From assembly GCA_039602395.1 (NCBI GenBank), contig JBCNJP010000006.1:54711502-54775501 (forward strand): 64,000 nucleotides of DNA, read 5' to 3'. The DNA comes from Deinandra increscens subsp. villosa. Lineage: Eukaryota > Streptophyta > Magnoliopsida > Asterales > Asteraceae. Positions within the stretch are counted from its first letter, which is position 1, and every line of letters begins with the position of its first letter. Both the position numbers and the translations under genes were made by a program. Below, one piece after another: positions 19,832 to 33,200 of this stretch. The notes under the pieces are model-generated. The model was not told the origin of the DNA and ran no database searches. It worked only from the letters and a program-made list of their open reading frames with translations.

Positions 19832-22683
19832 TGTGACAATTGCAACCTTCCAAGTTAACTCCGCTAACTTTTTCCGTTAACTCCGTTAACTTTTTTCTGT
19901 TAGTTCCGTTAGCGAACCCGAGACCCGTTATTTGATTAATTGTATATTGTTCATGTTTATTTGCTAATTGATGTTAGTAACTTATTTTGTGAATTCGTTT
20001 CGTGACGTTATGTGTTATTTGAAAATTTTGCGTTTTCGGGTAAAACCGGACTTCGCGCGTAAATTGAAATTTTTATGTGTAAATGCTAACTTTACGTAAC
20101 CCGACTAAATCTTGCATGTTAAATGAGTTAAAAACAATTGATGATGTTTTTAGAATTTTTACTTCACAAGTTTTAGTTAAAAACCCATTTAATTAAGTTT
20201 TATGCTACATGTGCAAAAATGGAACTTTGAGGGACTAAAGTGTAAATATACCTTAAGAGAAATCTGCCCCAAAACTCTCCCCCATCTCATTTTCACGTAT
20301 CATCATCTTCATCCTCCTCTCCCTCTCTTTCTCACGACTCAAAACACCCACACACATACACATTCGAAATTGGTGAAATCAAGCTTCAAGGAGGTGAATT
20401 CAAGTAACTACAAGGCTCAAGAACACTCAAGGAAACATCCTCTTCACTTCATCTCCTCCATCTCGCGATTTCTTTCTCAAACTTGTAAGCCCTAGATTCT
20501 CAAATTCGAAATTTGTTGGTTGCATGTGTGTTCTTTAGTGTTTGAATGCTAAATGGTGAGTTATTATGCTCCAAATTCATGTGATAAGTTGAGATATGCT
20601 ATATGTCTAATTGGGGACAGATTTGGGTTCGGATTTAGGGCTGGAATTTGGGTTAAATTTCTGCTATGTGAGTGTTCTTGAAGTTGTTATGTAGACAAGC
20701 ATGAAAACTAAGGGTATGTGCTTATAATGCTAGCCTTATGTTCAAATTTTGCTATGTTCTTGGTATGACCTTGTTCACTACAGAAATTACATGTTGAAAT
20801 GGTAATAATTGTGTTAGTAGGTGTTGGATGACCAAATTGTTGCTCAAAGTTTGAAAACCGAAATTTTTGCAAACTATAAAGTATGGACAGATCCGTCCAG
20901 ATTTTTAGGCCGACTTGCAGAGAGGTCATAACTCACTCAATTTTTATCGAAATCAGTTGATTCTTTTTCCCTAGTAAAGTAGGATGTCTTAGCTTTACAA
21001 CGGCTACTCGCACACTTTCTAAAACCTCCGTTTGGTCATCCAAAACACTGCTGCAAGTTAGATGCGCAGAGCTGTATTTTTTCTGTGAAAAGTAGACTTT
21101 GCTTTTTGGTTGAGCATGATAACCTCGTTATAATGAGGGGTTTGTTAAATGAAAATGAGGTTTATATATTAAAAGTAAGATCTGGAAGGTTTTGTGCCTA
21201 AACTCTAAGTTTTGAATGAGTTATGCAAATTTTAAACCTACTTTGACTATTTTGCAAATTGCTAAAATTTCCAACTTCCGACGCGCATAACTTTCTCAAT
21301 ACTTATCCGATTGAGTTGATTCTTTTTGCAACATTCCCTAAATGTTGATTAGTTATTGTCTACCAAATTTTAGGAGTTAACTCCAAGAAATGAACAATTT
21401 AGCTGTGTCACCAAATGGTGGGTTAATGTTTGACAAAGGTGATTTTTGGCCAACTTCGGACGTGCATAACTTTCTCATACCTTAACCTTTTTGCTTGATT
21501 CTTTTTGCAACAAATCCTAATTGTTATGTAGTATATGCCTGTAAAATTTAAGAATCTAATTCCAAGTATTGTGGATTTTAGCTATGCCACTAGTTAAGTG
21601 CTTGAGGTTTGACTTTCTGGGTCAACTTTGACTTAAATTGCAATTTCTTGATTTTCTCCCAAATTGGGACTTGTATGTGCATTGTGTGGCTTGTATGATT
21701 GTATGAAACATGTTTAGGTGTTTATGTGCTAATTTCGTCCTAGCGACACCTTCTAATTTGATTAGACCATATTTATCCGAATAGGTTGACTTTGACCAAC
21801 CTGTTGAACCAACTGCTGAGTACTAGTGCACCCTAAGGTGAGTTCACTTACTATTATTGTTATATCCGGTTTAGGATGATAACACACAAATAGTTGCATC
21901 CGGTAAAGGATGGCAACCCAAGGGTAAAGGTATTTCTTTACTTGAGTAATTTTCCGACAAAATATCATATGTTGCACTGAATTGCTTTATTTATAAAAAG
22001 TCCTTACATTCGGGCCGTTAATATACAATAGCGAGGTAATGTTGAGTAGTACTACTGGGGATTGACACCCCCGCTCAGCGGTGCACGGGATGCACCCTCC
22101 CGACTGGCGGTCGGACTGAGATCAATGTTAGCCTAACCACCGTGATCCGGATGGACACGGGAAGGCAAGATTCATAGGTACCCCCTATCAAAACGTTGTC
22201 AGCTTCGGTTGCGAACAATTCAGGTGGACATAACTATAGGCTAGCTACCTACGATATGGAATTTTACTGGTCTTATGATATTGATTGTGTTTTACCTGTC
22301 TTTATTCATAAACATTAGGTCTACTTGTGACGGGTAGACCGCTTTAGTGAACTCACCAGCCTTGGCTGACACTTGATTGTTGAATGCTTTTCAGGTTATT
22401 TGGAGGATCATGGATGGCACGGGCGTTGGCAATACTTACCCTTTGTAAAACCCATTGGAAATTGTATTTCAGATGATTTAGAAATCACTTTTACTAGACA
22501 ACAACCTTGTAAACTTTTAATGCTTCCGCTGATTTTGTGAAATGTAAACTCTGATTTATTAAATGTAATACATGACCAGTTTACCCCTTTATATATGGCT
22601 TGGTTGTAACTAAAGACTTGGATCCTGGTCTGGATCACGCCCCACACGGTTATACTCCGTTAGTGGAAATTGGGGGTGTGACA
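19832..22683 (+). repeat. LTR 1 of the array (2,852 bp)
   Basis: It is bounded by TG...CA and followed 3 nt later by a primer binding site. Inside it are a CT-rich leader-like tract (20277-20345), a GTAAGC splice donor (20485), a TTTTCAG acceptor (22388-22394), a structured 109-bp block (22027-22135), and three degenerate copies of a unit containing CATAACT(T/C)(T/A)CTCA and TTGATTCTTTTT (about 20928, 21283 and 21463). Confidence 0.9.
22027..22135 (+). ncRNA. conserved structured LTR block, LTR 1 (three-way-junction fold)
   Basis: Complementary segments on paper: GGGG 22057-22060 with CCCC 22068-22071; outer stem CTCAG 22074-22078 with CTGAG 22116-22120; inside it GGTGCA 22080-22085 with TGCACC 22091-22096, and CCGAC 22100-22104 with GTCGG 22110-22114. 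The 109 bp is identical in the other array copies (29593-29701, 37159-37267) and in both LTRs of the diverged minus-strand element. It may be an RNA element in the transcript or a DNA protein-binding site. The function is unknown. Confidence 0.55.
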
Positions 22684-22686
22684 GAT

Positions 22687-22700
22687 TGGTATCAGAGCCA
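22687..22700 (+). other. primer binding site, first internal region
   Basis: TGGTATCAGAGCC lies a few bases after the LTR end at 22683. It is complementary to the 3' end of initiator methionine tRNA, the usual primer for plant LTR elements. It fixes the LTR boundary and the plus orientation. The second copy is at 30253-30266. Confidence 0.9.
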
Positions 22701-22927
22701 TTGGTTACAGCGAACCAGAACATTTTAAAAGTAAAATTTCTGAACTGTAACTGTTTTTGAAAACTTTGGTTACATCCTAACTCCCAAAAGTATTGCCCCG
22801 CGTGCCGAAGATGATCCTCATTTAGAAGTCCTGTCTTATGTCAGTATAGGAATTGGAATCTTGGGTAGGAATTTTTCTTTCCCGAGGCTTAGAAATTTCT
22901 GATTAGAAAATTTTTCTAAGTATAAAG

Positions 22928-23272
22928 CTTAGCGAACTTGTTACATTCCTTCTTAGCGTACTTCATACTGCACTTAGCGGACTTGATTTTGTTCTTAGCG
23001 AACTTGAGCTCTTCTTAGCGAACTTCTTTAGCGAACTTGAAACTTTTGCTCTTAGCGAACTTGTATTGGTCTTAGCGGACTTCCATCTAGCGAACTTGAT
23101 TATGATTATTAGCGAACTTGAGAATGACCTTAGCGAACTTGATGAGGCCTTAGCGAACTTCATCTCTTCTTAGCGAACTTGTTCCTAGCAAACTTGTTCT
23201 TAGCGGACTTGAATGGTTCTTAGCGGACTTGAACATGACTTAGCGGACTTAAACAGTTTCTAGCGAACTTCA
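22928..23272 (+). repeat. array of 18 TTAGCGRACTT motifs, copy 1
   Basis: Eighteen copies of (T/C)TAGCG(A/G)ACTT(G/C) are spaced irregularly (about 13-27 bp start to start) over 345 bp, with unrelated spacers. The array starts about 240 bp downstream of the primer site. Variants include AGCGTACTT and AGCAAACTT. Because the motif contains TAG and the spacing varies, it is not a coding repeat. The irregular, non-unit spacing also differs from a simple minisatellite or a CRISPR array. Confidence 0.95.
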
Positions 23273-26200
23273 AGGGGACATTTGGAAGAATTTGCAAGAA
23301 TTGGTTTAGAAATTGTTTGTACCACGTGTTAGAATGCACATTGCCCTCCATGTAGTGTATACAAGACCAACAAGAACCTATTGGGGTAAGACCCACCTAA
23401 GATGCAATCAGAGAGGATGTACTATCTTAAGCCTGTATTCACCATCTTCTTACTTGGATGCATCAACAAAACTTGAGTGATTAATCGTAAGTGCTTGTAG
23501 TTATGCACTAGCTTCCCGAATAGGGCAAAATTCATTGTTTATGATCCTGATATCCTTACGGACTTGTTTAACCTTTAACAACATTGTTTATTCTTAACAA
23601 CCTTGGTAGGGTTACTTTTAGGCCTAGATCATGGTGATCTAGACTGTAAGACAATGATCCAACATATTCTCAGCTCAACTGATCATACTCTCTTATAACA
23701 TAAATAGGAGTCGTAGTAGATCCTGTTCGGGTAAGAGACCCATTGACACACATTGAGAGTACCTTTATCGTAGTGCGTTAGTAAAGAACGCTGTTTAGCC
23801 TCGTATAGGGCGACATTGTATAAAATCAGATGATTTCTCATGAGATGCTTGTGACTGCGTCTGTTACCCAAAAATGTTGACACTCTTTTCCTTGGTCAAT
23901 TTAGACCTCGCATTATAAATCACATAGTTGTTGTGTGATAATTCAACGTGAATGTGACTTTAGTAACATAATGAAATCAGGCATGTGATGACTAAGGATA
24001 ATATGATATTCTCTCAGTATATGTATAAACATATGTGTATATAACGGATTCGTGATCGAGTCAGATAATAACTACTTTTTATCTTTAAGTAAGTTGGGGG
24101 CATTGTAGCATGCCCTGCCCATACTCCTACTGAACCACTTACTCACCAAAGCGGACCTACGGTGAACTCTAAATTAGATGAGCTGTTATTCTCAGAACTT
24201 GTCTCCATGGCAAATCCTGGTCGGTTACCCTCGATTTAAATGGCCACATTCTTGATACTTACATTTTGGAAACCCTATACTACCTCGTTGAACCTGGTAG
24301 CTAAAGTAAGAGGAACCAGCGTGACCATACAAGGTAAATTGCCGTTACGGGTGCACACGTAAATGTAATTTGCAGTGTATGGAAGCCCTGGGGAATCCTG
24401 CTTGGCAGACCGTCGGTTATAAGGGATGCGACCCTTTCATTTTAAAATCTCATGACATAAATTTTTAAGCTAATGGGACTCAACCATATGGTTGAGGACA
24501 TCTATCCATGTTCGTTTCTTTATCACACCCGATCTTATCCCTTTCTAGATATGGCTCCCAACCTACCAGAACCCCTTTAAAATGCTTTTGAAAGTGATAA
24601 CCCCAGTAAGACACCGTATCACTCACACCATCCGATGACGAGATCTCCCTTCGCGACGAACAATCTGTGGTTTAACTCTTAACTGATTCCGGTTTATTCG
24701 CAATCCTAACTCTACTCCTATGACATTAACCGCCATAACCATTCTCCAAGCTCTCACAATTGTGCAACAACTCCATAAACTCTAATCTGATGGAAACTCA
24801 GACATCTTCAATGGACAATTACTCCTCAACCTTTGGAACCAACCTTTCGGCAGGAAAATCTTGCGAGGTTCTCCCCTCTTGACTAGTAATCTCCTCACGA
24901 TTTTTTTAAGCACTTTATACCTCACTACAAATACAGTTTCACCCAACGGAGCGATGTTGGTTACTTCTCGAACCCGTACGATCTGCTTTATCTTCAAACA
25001 CACGATTCGTGTGTGAACTTGACTCCCAAGGAACTTTCTACTCTTATATTCTTGTGTGACTCGGAAGGCCTTCAAGCCTTGAGCCATTGTGGCCCGTTAA
25101 CCTCATTGATGACACTATCATGTACCTCTTCGTCAGAAGCTCCCGTACGACAAACCTTGATAACCAACACTAGGCAGCATTATACTAGGAAAGTTCCACA
25201 ACATCATACATCGATACCCATTGTCCTCATTCCTTCTTTTCTAGAAAAACTTTCATTGGTAAACCCCTGCTTCATAACTAGTGGTGACTAATCGAATGAT
25301 TGACCCGAGCTTTTGAGACACGCGTAAGAAAGTAGATTGACTCCAGATTTGACGAAGTCACGTTTAAATTTATTGTATATGTGGCAAGCTACCTGAGGAT
25401 CACTACAAGCGACCCAAGTACCCTATATTTTTACATCCTATATACAATGCGGCTTTTTGATACGCAGTAGACCTCGCGAAACCTTAACTAAAATTCGTAT
25501 TTACATCCATTGAAAGCCAGGTAGTATTTAAATCCGCCAGCACTTGGTATTCCGGAAACCCACTCTTACTACACGTTTGCACTTTTACTTACTCTTGATG
25601 GCCGATATAAACTGGTGTTCCATTCTTCTGTACGGTACCACCGTCGACACAATCACATTGATATCGGTCAACCCAAATCATTTTTCCACCAGACTCGCGT
25701 CAATTGTATCGTATGACTCTCTTCGAAAACGTGTTGTTGCTACTACCGTACATAAGCTACCTCGCCCTTCATCCTGAGTCTGTATTCTCATACTTGATAC
25801 CATTCATGCTTCTACAAAGAACTTTTTGGTCATTAGAACATCACCCTTATTTTGGATCTTTACCGTAGGGTGATATGCGCAACGATATATCCCATGTTGG
25901 CGAACCTCATTTTAAACCTCAACGTGAAAGACTACCTTATCTTTTGAATTCGCTTCAGAAACTCGAATTGTATTCGCGTTGCGTCCGCTAAACTCCCAGA
26001 ATCCTCACCCCGGGTGAACACCCCACCGACCGAAAACGTGAATAAAAAAAAATCTTTTGTCGCAAAATTCAAATTTTCTTTTTTTATCTTTCACATGTTT
26101 TAAATCTTGCACTCACATTCAAACCAAAGGCATTGGGATAAGATACCCTATTTTCAAGTACATTATCTAACAAGATTTGTCAAATAGCTAGGAATGGCAA

Positions 26201-27385
26201 GGAAACTGGTACACCCTCAACATGCTGGCAGTGTGGTGGGTTAGCTGCGGTACACCCAATACATAAGCACTATCGGCATGTGGAAGGTGGGATTAGTGCT
26301 GAACCACATATTTACATTGAAATCATAGACAAAAACCTTATTTTCAGAAACGTCATTCAATGGGACATTGCCCACAATAAAACAAAATCTATGTTATTTC
26401 CGTTGTGATTTCCCATGTCCCTCAGGCATAATTTCACTAGTAGGGACATACACAGTTTAATCAAATAAAACTTATTGTTTTCCAACCCTCTAGATTGAAA
26501 GGAAACATCCTGATATGAATTTCCTACTAAGGGTCAAATATAAATTACGACCCAAATGAACACAACAACGTTTTAACAACTCAAGTCTTGTATTATAAAA
26601 GACAAATCACATGTTCCTTGGAGTAACCCCATGACCTTTCCAGGACCCTTATCAACGTTCACTCGTCCCAGACCCGTACTCGTCTCATTTCACCATAGGA
26701 ATTGGTGAAATGTTTAAATTTGTCTTCTAGTCATTGCGTTTTCCGGCATATCATTACTTATCTATCGCAAGAACGCCTACATTCAAAACCAGTCACCGGC
26801 TTGGTGAAGCTGAGCGACTCTTTATGAGATTACCACGTTTACTCGCTATGCTATTGGTACTGTTCTGCGAACTATAAGAACCACCCGATCTTAGCCAAAT
26901 TCAAGGATGCATACCCACTCTCTAGATACGTTAACGTTCAAACCCTTTTAGCAGCACTTCTTGCCTATACCGTGTCATTTGATACAATACTTTCTGTTAT
27001 CTTATTGGAATACTACAACTGAAAGCTACTCAGGCATATGGTCACTTCGTCATATTAAATACTTCGATTTCGGATATGGTGTCATTGCGACACTCGTTAA
27101 GCCTAACCATGCGAGGCGGTTCAACTCACTCACGGAAACGTTCGTTATAGAAAATCACTCTTTGTATGACTATGCGAAATGTCCACTCAATGCTTTTAAT
27201 CATATACCATCCATCACTCCCCTTGGAACAGAGAACTTGGATTCTCTAATAATAACACTATCAGGGCAAATTCCGTGAAACAGTTAGCACTAAAGGAAAT
27301 TTCCTTTCAACTCGGGAACGATATGACAACTAGAAATTTCACGCACCTTGAGCGTTACAACAATTTTCGAGACGAAAATTCTTTA

Positions 27386-27397
27386 ACATGGGGAGGC
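27386..27397 (+). other. polypurine tract of internal region 1
   Basis: ACATGGGGAGGC directly precedes the TG of LTR 2 at 27398, the expected position for plus-strand priming. The second copy is at 34952-34963. Confidence 0.75.
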
Positions 27398-30249
27398 TGT
27401 GACAATTGCAACCTTCCAAGTTAACTCCGCTAACTTTTTCCGTTAACTCCGTTAACTTTTTTCTGTTAGTTCCGTTAGCGAACCCGAGACCCGTTATTTG
27501 ATTAATTGTATATTGTTCATGTTTATTTGCTAATTGATGTTAGTAACTTATTTTGTGAATTCGTTTCGTGACGTTATGTGTTATTTGAAAATTTTGCGTT
27601 TTCGGGTAAAACCGGACTTCGCGCGTAAATTGAAATTTTTATGTGTAAATGCTAACTTTACGTAACCCGACTAAATCTTGCATGTTAAATGAGTTAAAAA
27701 CAATTGATGATGTTTTTAGAATTTTTACTTCACAAGTTTTAGTTAAAAACCCATTTAATTAAGTTTTATGCTACATGTGCAAAAATGGAACTTTGAGGGA
27801 CTAAAGTGTAAATATACCTTAAGAGAAATCTGCCCCAAAACTCTCCCCCATCTCATTTTCACGTATCATCATCTTCATCCTCCTCTCCCTCTCTTTCTCA
27901 CGACTCAAAACACCCACACACATACACATTCGAAATTGGTGAAATCAAGCTTCAAGGAGGTGAATTCAAGTAACTACAAGGCTCAAGAACACTCAAGGAA
28001 ACATCCTCTTCACTTCATCTCCTCCATCTCGCGATTTCTTTCTCAAACTTGTAAGCCCTAGATTCTCAAATTCGAAATTTGTTGGTTGCATGTGTGTTCT
28101 TTAGTGTTTGAATGCTAAATGGTGAGTTATTATGCTCCAAATTCATGTGATAAGTTGAGATATGCTATATGTCTAATTGGGGACAGATTTGGGTTCGGAT
28201 TTAGGGCTGGAATTTGGGTTAAATTTCTGCTATGTGAGTGTTCTTGAAGTTGTTATGTAGACAAGCATGAAAACTAAGGGTATGTGCTTATAATGCTAGC
28301 CTTATGTTCAAATTTTGCTATGTTCTTGGTATGACCTTGTTCACTACAGAAATTACATGTTGAAATGGTAATAATTGTGTTAGTAGGTGTTGGATGACCA
28401 AATTGTTGCTCAAAGTTTGAAAACCGAAATTTTTGCAAACTATAAAGTATGGACAGATCCGTCCAGATTTTTAGGCCGACTTGCAGAGAGGTCATAACTC
28501 ACTCAATTTTTATCGAAATCAGTTGATTCTTTTTCCCTAGTAAAGTAGGATGTCTTAGCTTTACAACGGCTACTCGCACACTTTCTAAAACCTCCGTTTG
28601 GTCATCCAAAACACTGCTGCAAGTTAGATGCGCAGAGCTGTATTTTTTCTGTGAAAAGTAGACTTTGCTTTTTGGTTGAGCATGATAACCTCGTTATAAT
28701 GAGGGGTTTGTTAAATGAAAATGAGGTTTATATATTAAAAGTAAGATCTGGAAGGTTTTGTGCCTAAACTCTAAGTTTTGAATGAGTTATGCAAATTTTA
28801 AACCTACTTTGACTATTTTGCAAATTGCTAAAATTTCCAACTTCCGACGCGCATAACTTTCTCAATACTTATCCGATTGAGTTGATTCTTTTTGCAACAT
28901 TCCCTAAATGTTGATTAGTTATTGCCTACCAAATTTTAGGAGTTAACTCCAAGAAATGAACAATTTAGCTGTGTCACCAAATGGTGGGTTAATGTTTGAC
29001 AAAGGTGATTTTTGGCCAACTTCGGACGTGCATAACTTTCTCATACCTTAACCTTTTTGCTTGATTCTTTTTGCAACAAATCCTAATTGTTATGTAGTAT
29101 ATGCCTGTAAAATTTAAGAATCTAATTCCAAGTATTGTGGATTTTAGCTATGCCACTAGTTAAGTGCTTGAGGTTTGACTTTCTGGGTCAACTTTGACTT
29201 AAATTGCAATTTCTTGATTTTCTCCCAAATTGGGACTTGTATGTGCATTGTGTGGCTTGTATGATTGTATGAAACATGTTTAGGTGTTTATGTGCTAATT
29301 TCGTCCTAGCGACACCTTCTAATTTGATTAGACCATATTTATCCGAATAGGTTGACTTTGACCAACCTGTTGAACCAACTGCTGAGTACTAGTGCACCCT
29401 AAGGTGAGTTCACTTACTATTATTGTTATATCCGGTTTAGGATGATAACACACAAATAGTTGCATCCGGTAAAGGATGGCAACCCAAGGGTAAAGGTATT
29501 TCTTTACTTGAGTAATTTTCCGACAAAATATCATATGTTGCACTGAATTGCTTTATTTATAAAAAGTCCTTACATTCGGGCCGTTAATATACAATAGCGA
29601 GGTAATGTTGAGTAGTACTACTGGGGATTGACACCCCCGCTCAGCGGTGCACGGGATGCACCCTCCCGACTGGCGGTCGGACTGAGATCAATGTTAGCCT
29701 AACCACCGTGATCCGGATGGACACGGGAAGGCAAGATTCATAGGTACCCCCTATCAAAACGTTGTCAGCTTCGGTTGCGAACAATTCAGGTGGACATAAC
29801 TATAGGCTAGCTACCTACGATATGGAATTTTACTGGTCTTATGATATTGATTGTGTTTTACCTGTCTTTATTCATAAACATTAGGTCTACTTGTGACGGG
29901 TAGACCGCTTTAGTGAACTCACCAGCCTTGGCTGACACTTGATTGTTGAATGCTTTTCAGGTTATTTGGAGGATCATGGATGGCACGGGCGTTGGCAATA
30001 CTTACCCTTTGTAAAACCCATTGGAAATTGTATTTCAGATGATTTAGAAATCACTTTTACTAGACAACAACCTTGTAAACTTTTAATGCTTCCGCTGATT
30101 TTGTGAAATGTAAACTCTGATTTATTAAATGTAATACATGACCAGTTTACCCCTTTATATATGGCTTGGTTGTAACTAAAGACTTGGATCCTGGTCTGGA
30201 TCACGCCCCACACGGTTATACTCCGTTAGTGGAAATTGGGGGTGTGACA
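27398..30249 (+). repeat. LTR 2 of the array
   Basis: It is 7,566 bp downstream of LTR 1, the same length, and nearly identical (for example T-to-C relative to LTR 1 near 28925). Its structured block is at 29593-29701. Confidence 0.9.
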
Positions 30250-33200
30250 GATTGGTATCAGAGCCATTGGTTACAGCGAACCAGAACATTTTAAAAGTAA
30301 AATTTCTGAACTGTAACTGTTTTTGAAAACTTTGGTTACATCCTAACTCCCAAAAGTATTGCCCCGCGTGCCGAAGATGATCCTCATTTAGAAGTCCTGT
30401 CTTATGTCAGTATAGGAATTGGAATCTTGGGTAGGAATTTTTCTTTCCCGAGGCTTAGAAATTTCTGATTAGAAAATTTTTCTAAGTATAAAGCTTAGCG
30501 AACTTGTTACATTCCTTCTTAGCGTACTTCATACTGCACTTAGCGGACTTGATTTTGTTCTTAGCGAACTTGAGCTCTTCTTAGCGAACTTCTTTAGCGA
30601 ACTTGAAACTTTTGCTCTTAGCGAACTTGTATTGGTCTTAGCGGACTTCCATCTAGCGAACTTGATTATGATTATTAGCGAACTTGAGAATGACCTTAGC
30701 GAACTTGATGAGGCCTTAGCGAACTTCATCTCTTCTTAGCGAACTTGTTCCTAGCAAACTTGTTCTTAGCGGACTTGAATGGTTCTTAGCGGACTTGAAC
30801 ATGACTTAGCGGACTTAAACAGTTTCTAGCGAACTTCAAGGGGACATTTGGAAGAATTTGCAAGAATTGGTTTAGAAATTGTTTGTACCACGTGTTAGAA
30901 TGCACATTGCCCTCCATGTAGTGTATACAAGACCAACAAGAACCTATTGGGGTAAGACCCACCTAAGATGCAATCAGAGAGGATGTACTATCTTAAGCCT
31001 GTATTCACCATCTTCTTACTTGGATGCATCAACAAAACTTGAGTGATTAATCGTAAGTGCTTGTAGTTATGCACTAGCTTCCCGAATAGGGCAAAATTCA
31101 TTGTTTATGATCCTGATATCCTTACGGACTTGTTTAACCTTTAACAACATTGTTTATTCTTAACAACCTTGGTAGGGTTACTTTTAGGCCTAGATCATGG
31201 TGATCTAGACTGTAAGACAATGATCCAACATATTCTCAGCTCAACTGATCATACTCTCTTATAACATAAATAGGAGTCGTAGTAGATCCTGTTCGGGTAA
31301 GAGACCCATTGACACACATTGAGAGTACCTTTATCGTAGTGCGTTAGTAAAGAACGCTGTTTAGCCTCGTATAGGGCGACATTGTATAAAATCAGATGAT
31401 TTCTCATGAGATGCTTGTGACTGCGTCTGTTACCCAAAAATGTTGACACTCTTTTCCTTGGTCAATTTAGACCTCGCATTATAAATCACATAGTTGTTGT
31501 GTGATAATTCAACGTGAATGTGACTTTAGTAACATAATGAAATCAGGCATGTGATGACTAAGGATAATATGATATTCTCTCAGTATATGTATAAACATAT
31601 GTGTATATAACGGATTCGTGATCGAGTCAGATAATAACTACTTTTTATCTTTAAGTAAGTTGGGGGCATTGTAGCATGCCCTGCCCATACTCCTACTGAA
31701 CCACTTACTCACCAAAGCGGACCTACGGTGAACTCTAAATTAGATGAGCTGTTATTCTCAGAACTTGTCTCCATGGCAAATCCTGGTCGGTTACCCTCGA
31801 TTTAAATGGCCACATTCTTGATACTTACATTTTGGAAACCCTATACTACCTCGTTGAACCTGGTAGCTAAAGTAAGAGGAACCAGCGTGACCATACAAGG
31901 TAAATTGCCGTTACGGGTGCACACGTAAATGTAATTTGCAGTGTATGGAAGCCCTGGGGAATCCTGCTTGGCAGACCGTCGGTTATAAGGGATGCGACCC
32001 TTTCATTTTAAAATCTCATGACATAAATTTTTAAGCTAATGGGACTCAACCATATGGTTGAGGACATCTATCCATGTTCGTTTCTTTATCACACCCGATC
32101 TTATCCCTTTCTAGATATGGCTCCCAACCTACCAGAACCCCTTTAAAATGCTTTTGAAAGTGATAACCCCAGTAAGACACCGTATCACTCACACCATCCG
32201 ATGACGAGATCTCCCTTCGCGACGAACAATCTGTGGTTTAACTCTTAACTGATTCCGGTTTATTCGCAATCCTAACTCTACTCCTATGACATTAACCGCC
32301 ATAACCATTCTCCAAGCTCTCACAATTGTGCAACAACTCCATAAACTCTAATCTGATGGAAACTCAGACATCTTCAATGGACAATTACTCCTCAACCTTT
32401 GGAACCAACCTTTCGGCAGGAAAATCTTGCGAGGTTCTCCCCTCTTGACTAGTAATCTCCTCACGATTTTTTTAAGCACTTTATACCTCACTACAAATAC
32501 AGTTTCACCCAACGGAGCGATGTTGGTTACTTCTCGAACCCGTACGATCTGCTTTATCTTCAAACACACGATTCGTGTGTGAACTTGACTCCCAAGGAAC
32601 TTTCTACTCTTATATTCTTGTGTGACTCGGAAGGCCTTCAAGCCTTGAGCCATTGTGGCCCGTTAACCTCATTGATGACACTATCATGTACCTCTTCGTC
32701 AGAAGCTCCCGTACGACAAACCTTGATAACCAACACTAGGCAGCATTATACTAGGAAAGTTCCACAACATCATACATCGATACCCATTGTCCTCATTCCT
32801 TCTTTTCTAGAAAAACTTTCATTGGTAAACCCCTGCTTCATAACTAGTGGTGACTAATCGAATGATTGACCCGAGCTTTTGAGACACGCGTAAGAAAGTA
32901 GATTGACTCCAGATTTGACGAAGTCACGTTTAAATTTATTGTATATGTGGCAAGCTACCTGAGGATCACTACAAGCGACCCAAGTACCCTATATTTTTAC
33001 ATCCTATATACAATGCGGCTTTTTGATACGCAGTAGACCTCGCGAAACCTTAACTAAAATTCGTATTTACATCCATTGAAAGCCAGGTAGTATTTAAATC
33101 CGCCAGCACTTGGTATTCCGGAAACCCACTCTTACTACACGTTTGCACTTTTACTTACTCTTGATGGCCGATATAAACTGGTGTTCCATTCTTCTGTACG

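Larger units (their letters stand above)
22684..27397 (+). mobile_element. internal region 1, non-coding, with possible gag N-terminal relic
   Basis: It is 4,714 bp without a substantial ORF on either strand. A segment near 22797-22830 corresponds to the minus-element segment encoding SAPRAEDDPHLEVL-like residues, which may be the last trace of a gag start; here it is followed by a stop. The rest shows no protease, RT, RNase H or integrase motif that I can find. It aligns along its length with the internal region of the minus-strand relative (53679-58371), so both descend from one non-coding master. Confidence 0.75.

Noticed and set aside
20202..20495. 97-codon plus frame in the LTR (and its copies)
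   Set aside because: It lies over a pyrimidine-rich leader-like tract, has no domain character, and ends at the putative splice donor; better explained as untranslated LTR sequence.
22963..23163. 66-codon minus-strand frame rich in Ser/Lys
   Set aside because: It is a shadow of the TTAGCGRACTT motif array; composition comes from the motif, and it lacks a family match or conservation in the sister element.
22928..23272. CRISPR-like array (short repeats with unique spacers)
   Set aside because: The repeats are only about 12 bp, spacers are short and variable (often under 15 bp), the context is a plant retrotransposon, and no cas genes exist.
24600..26000. pol genes inside the non-autonomous internal regions
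   Set aside because: I looked for RT, RNase H, integrase and CCHC motifs on both strands and found none; the longest frames are about 105 codons.
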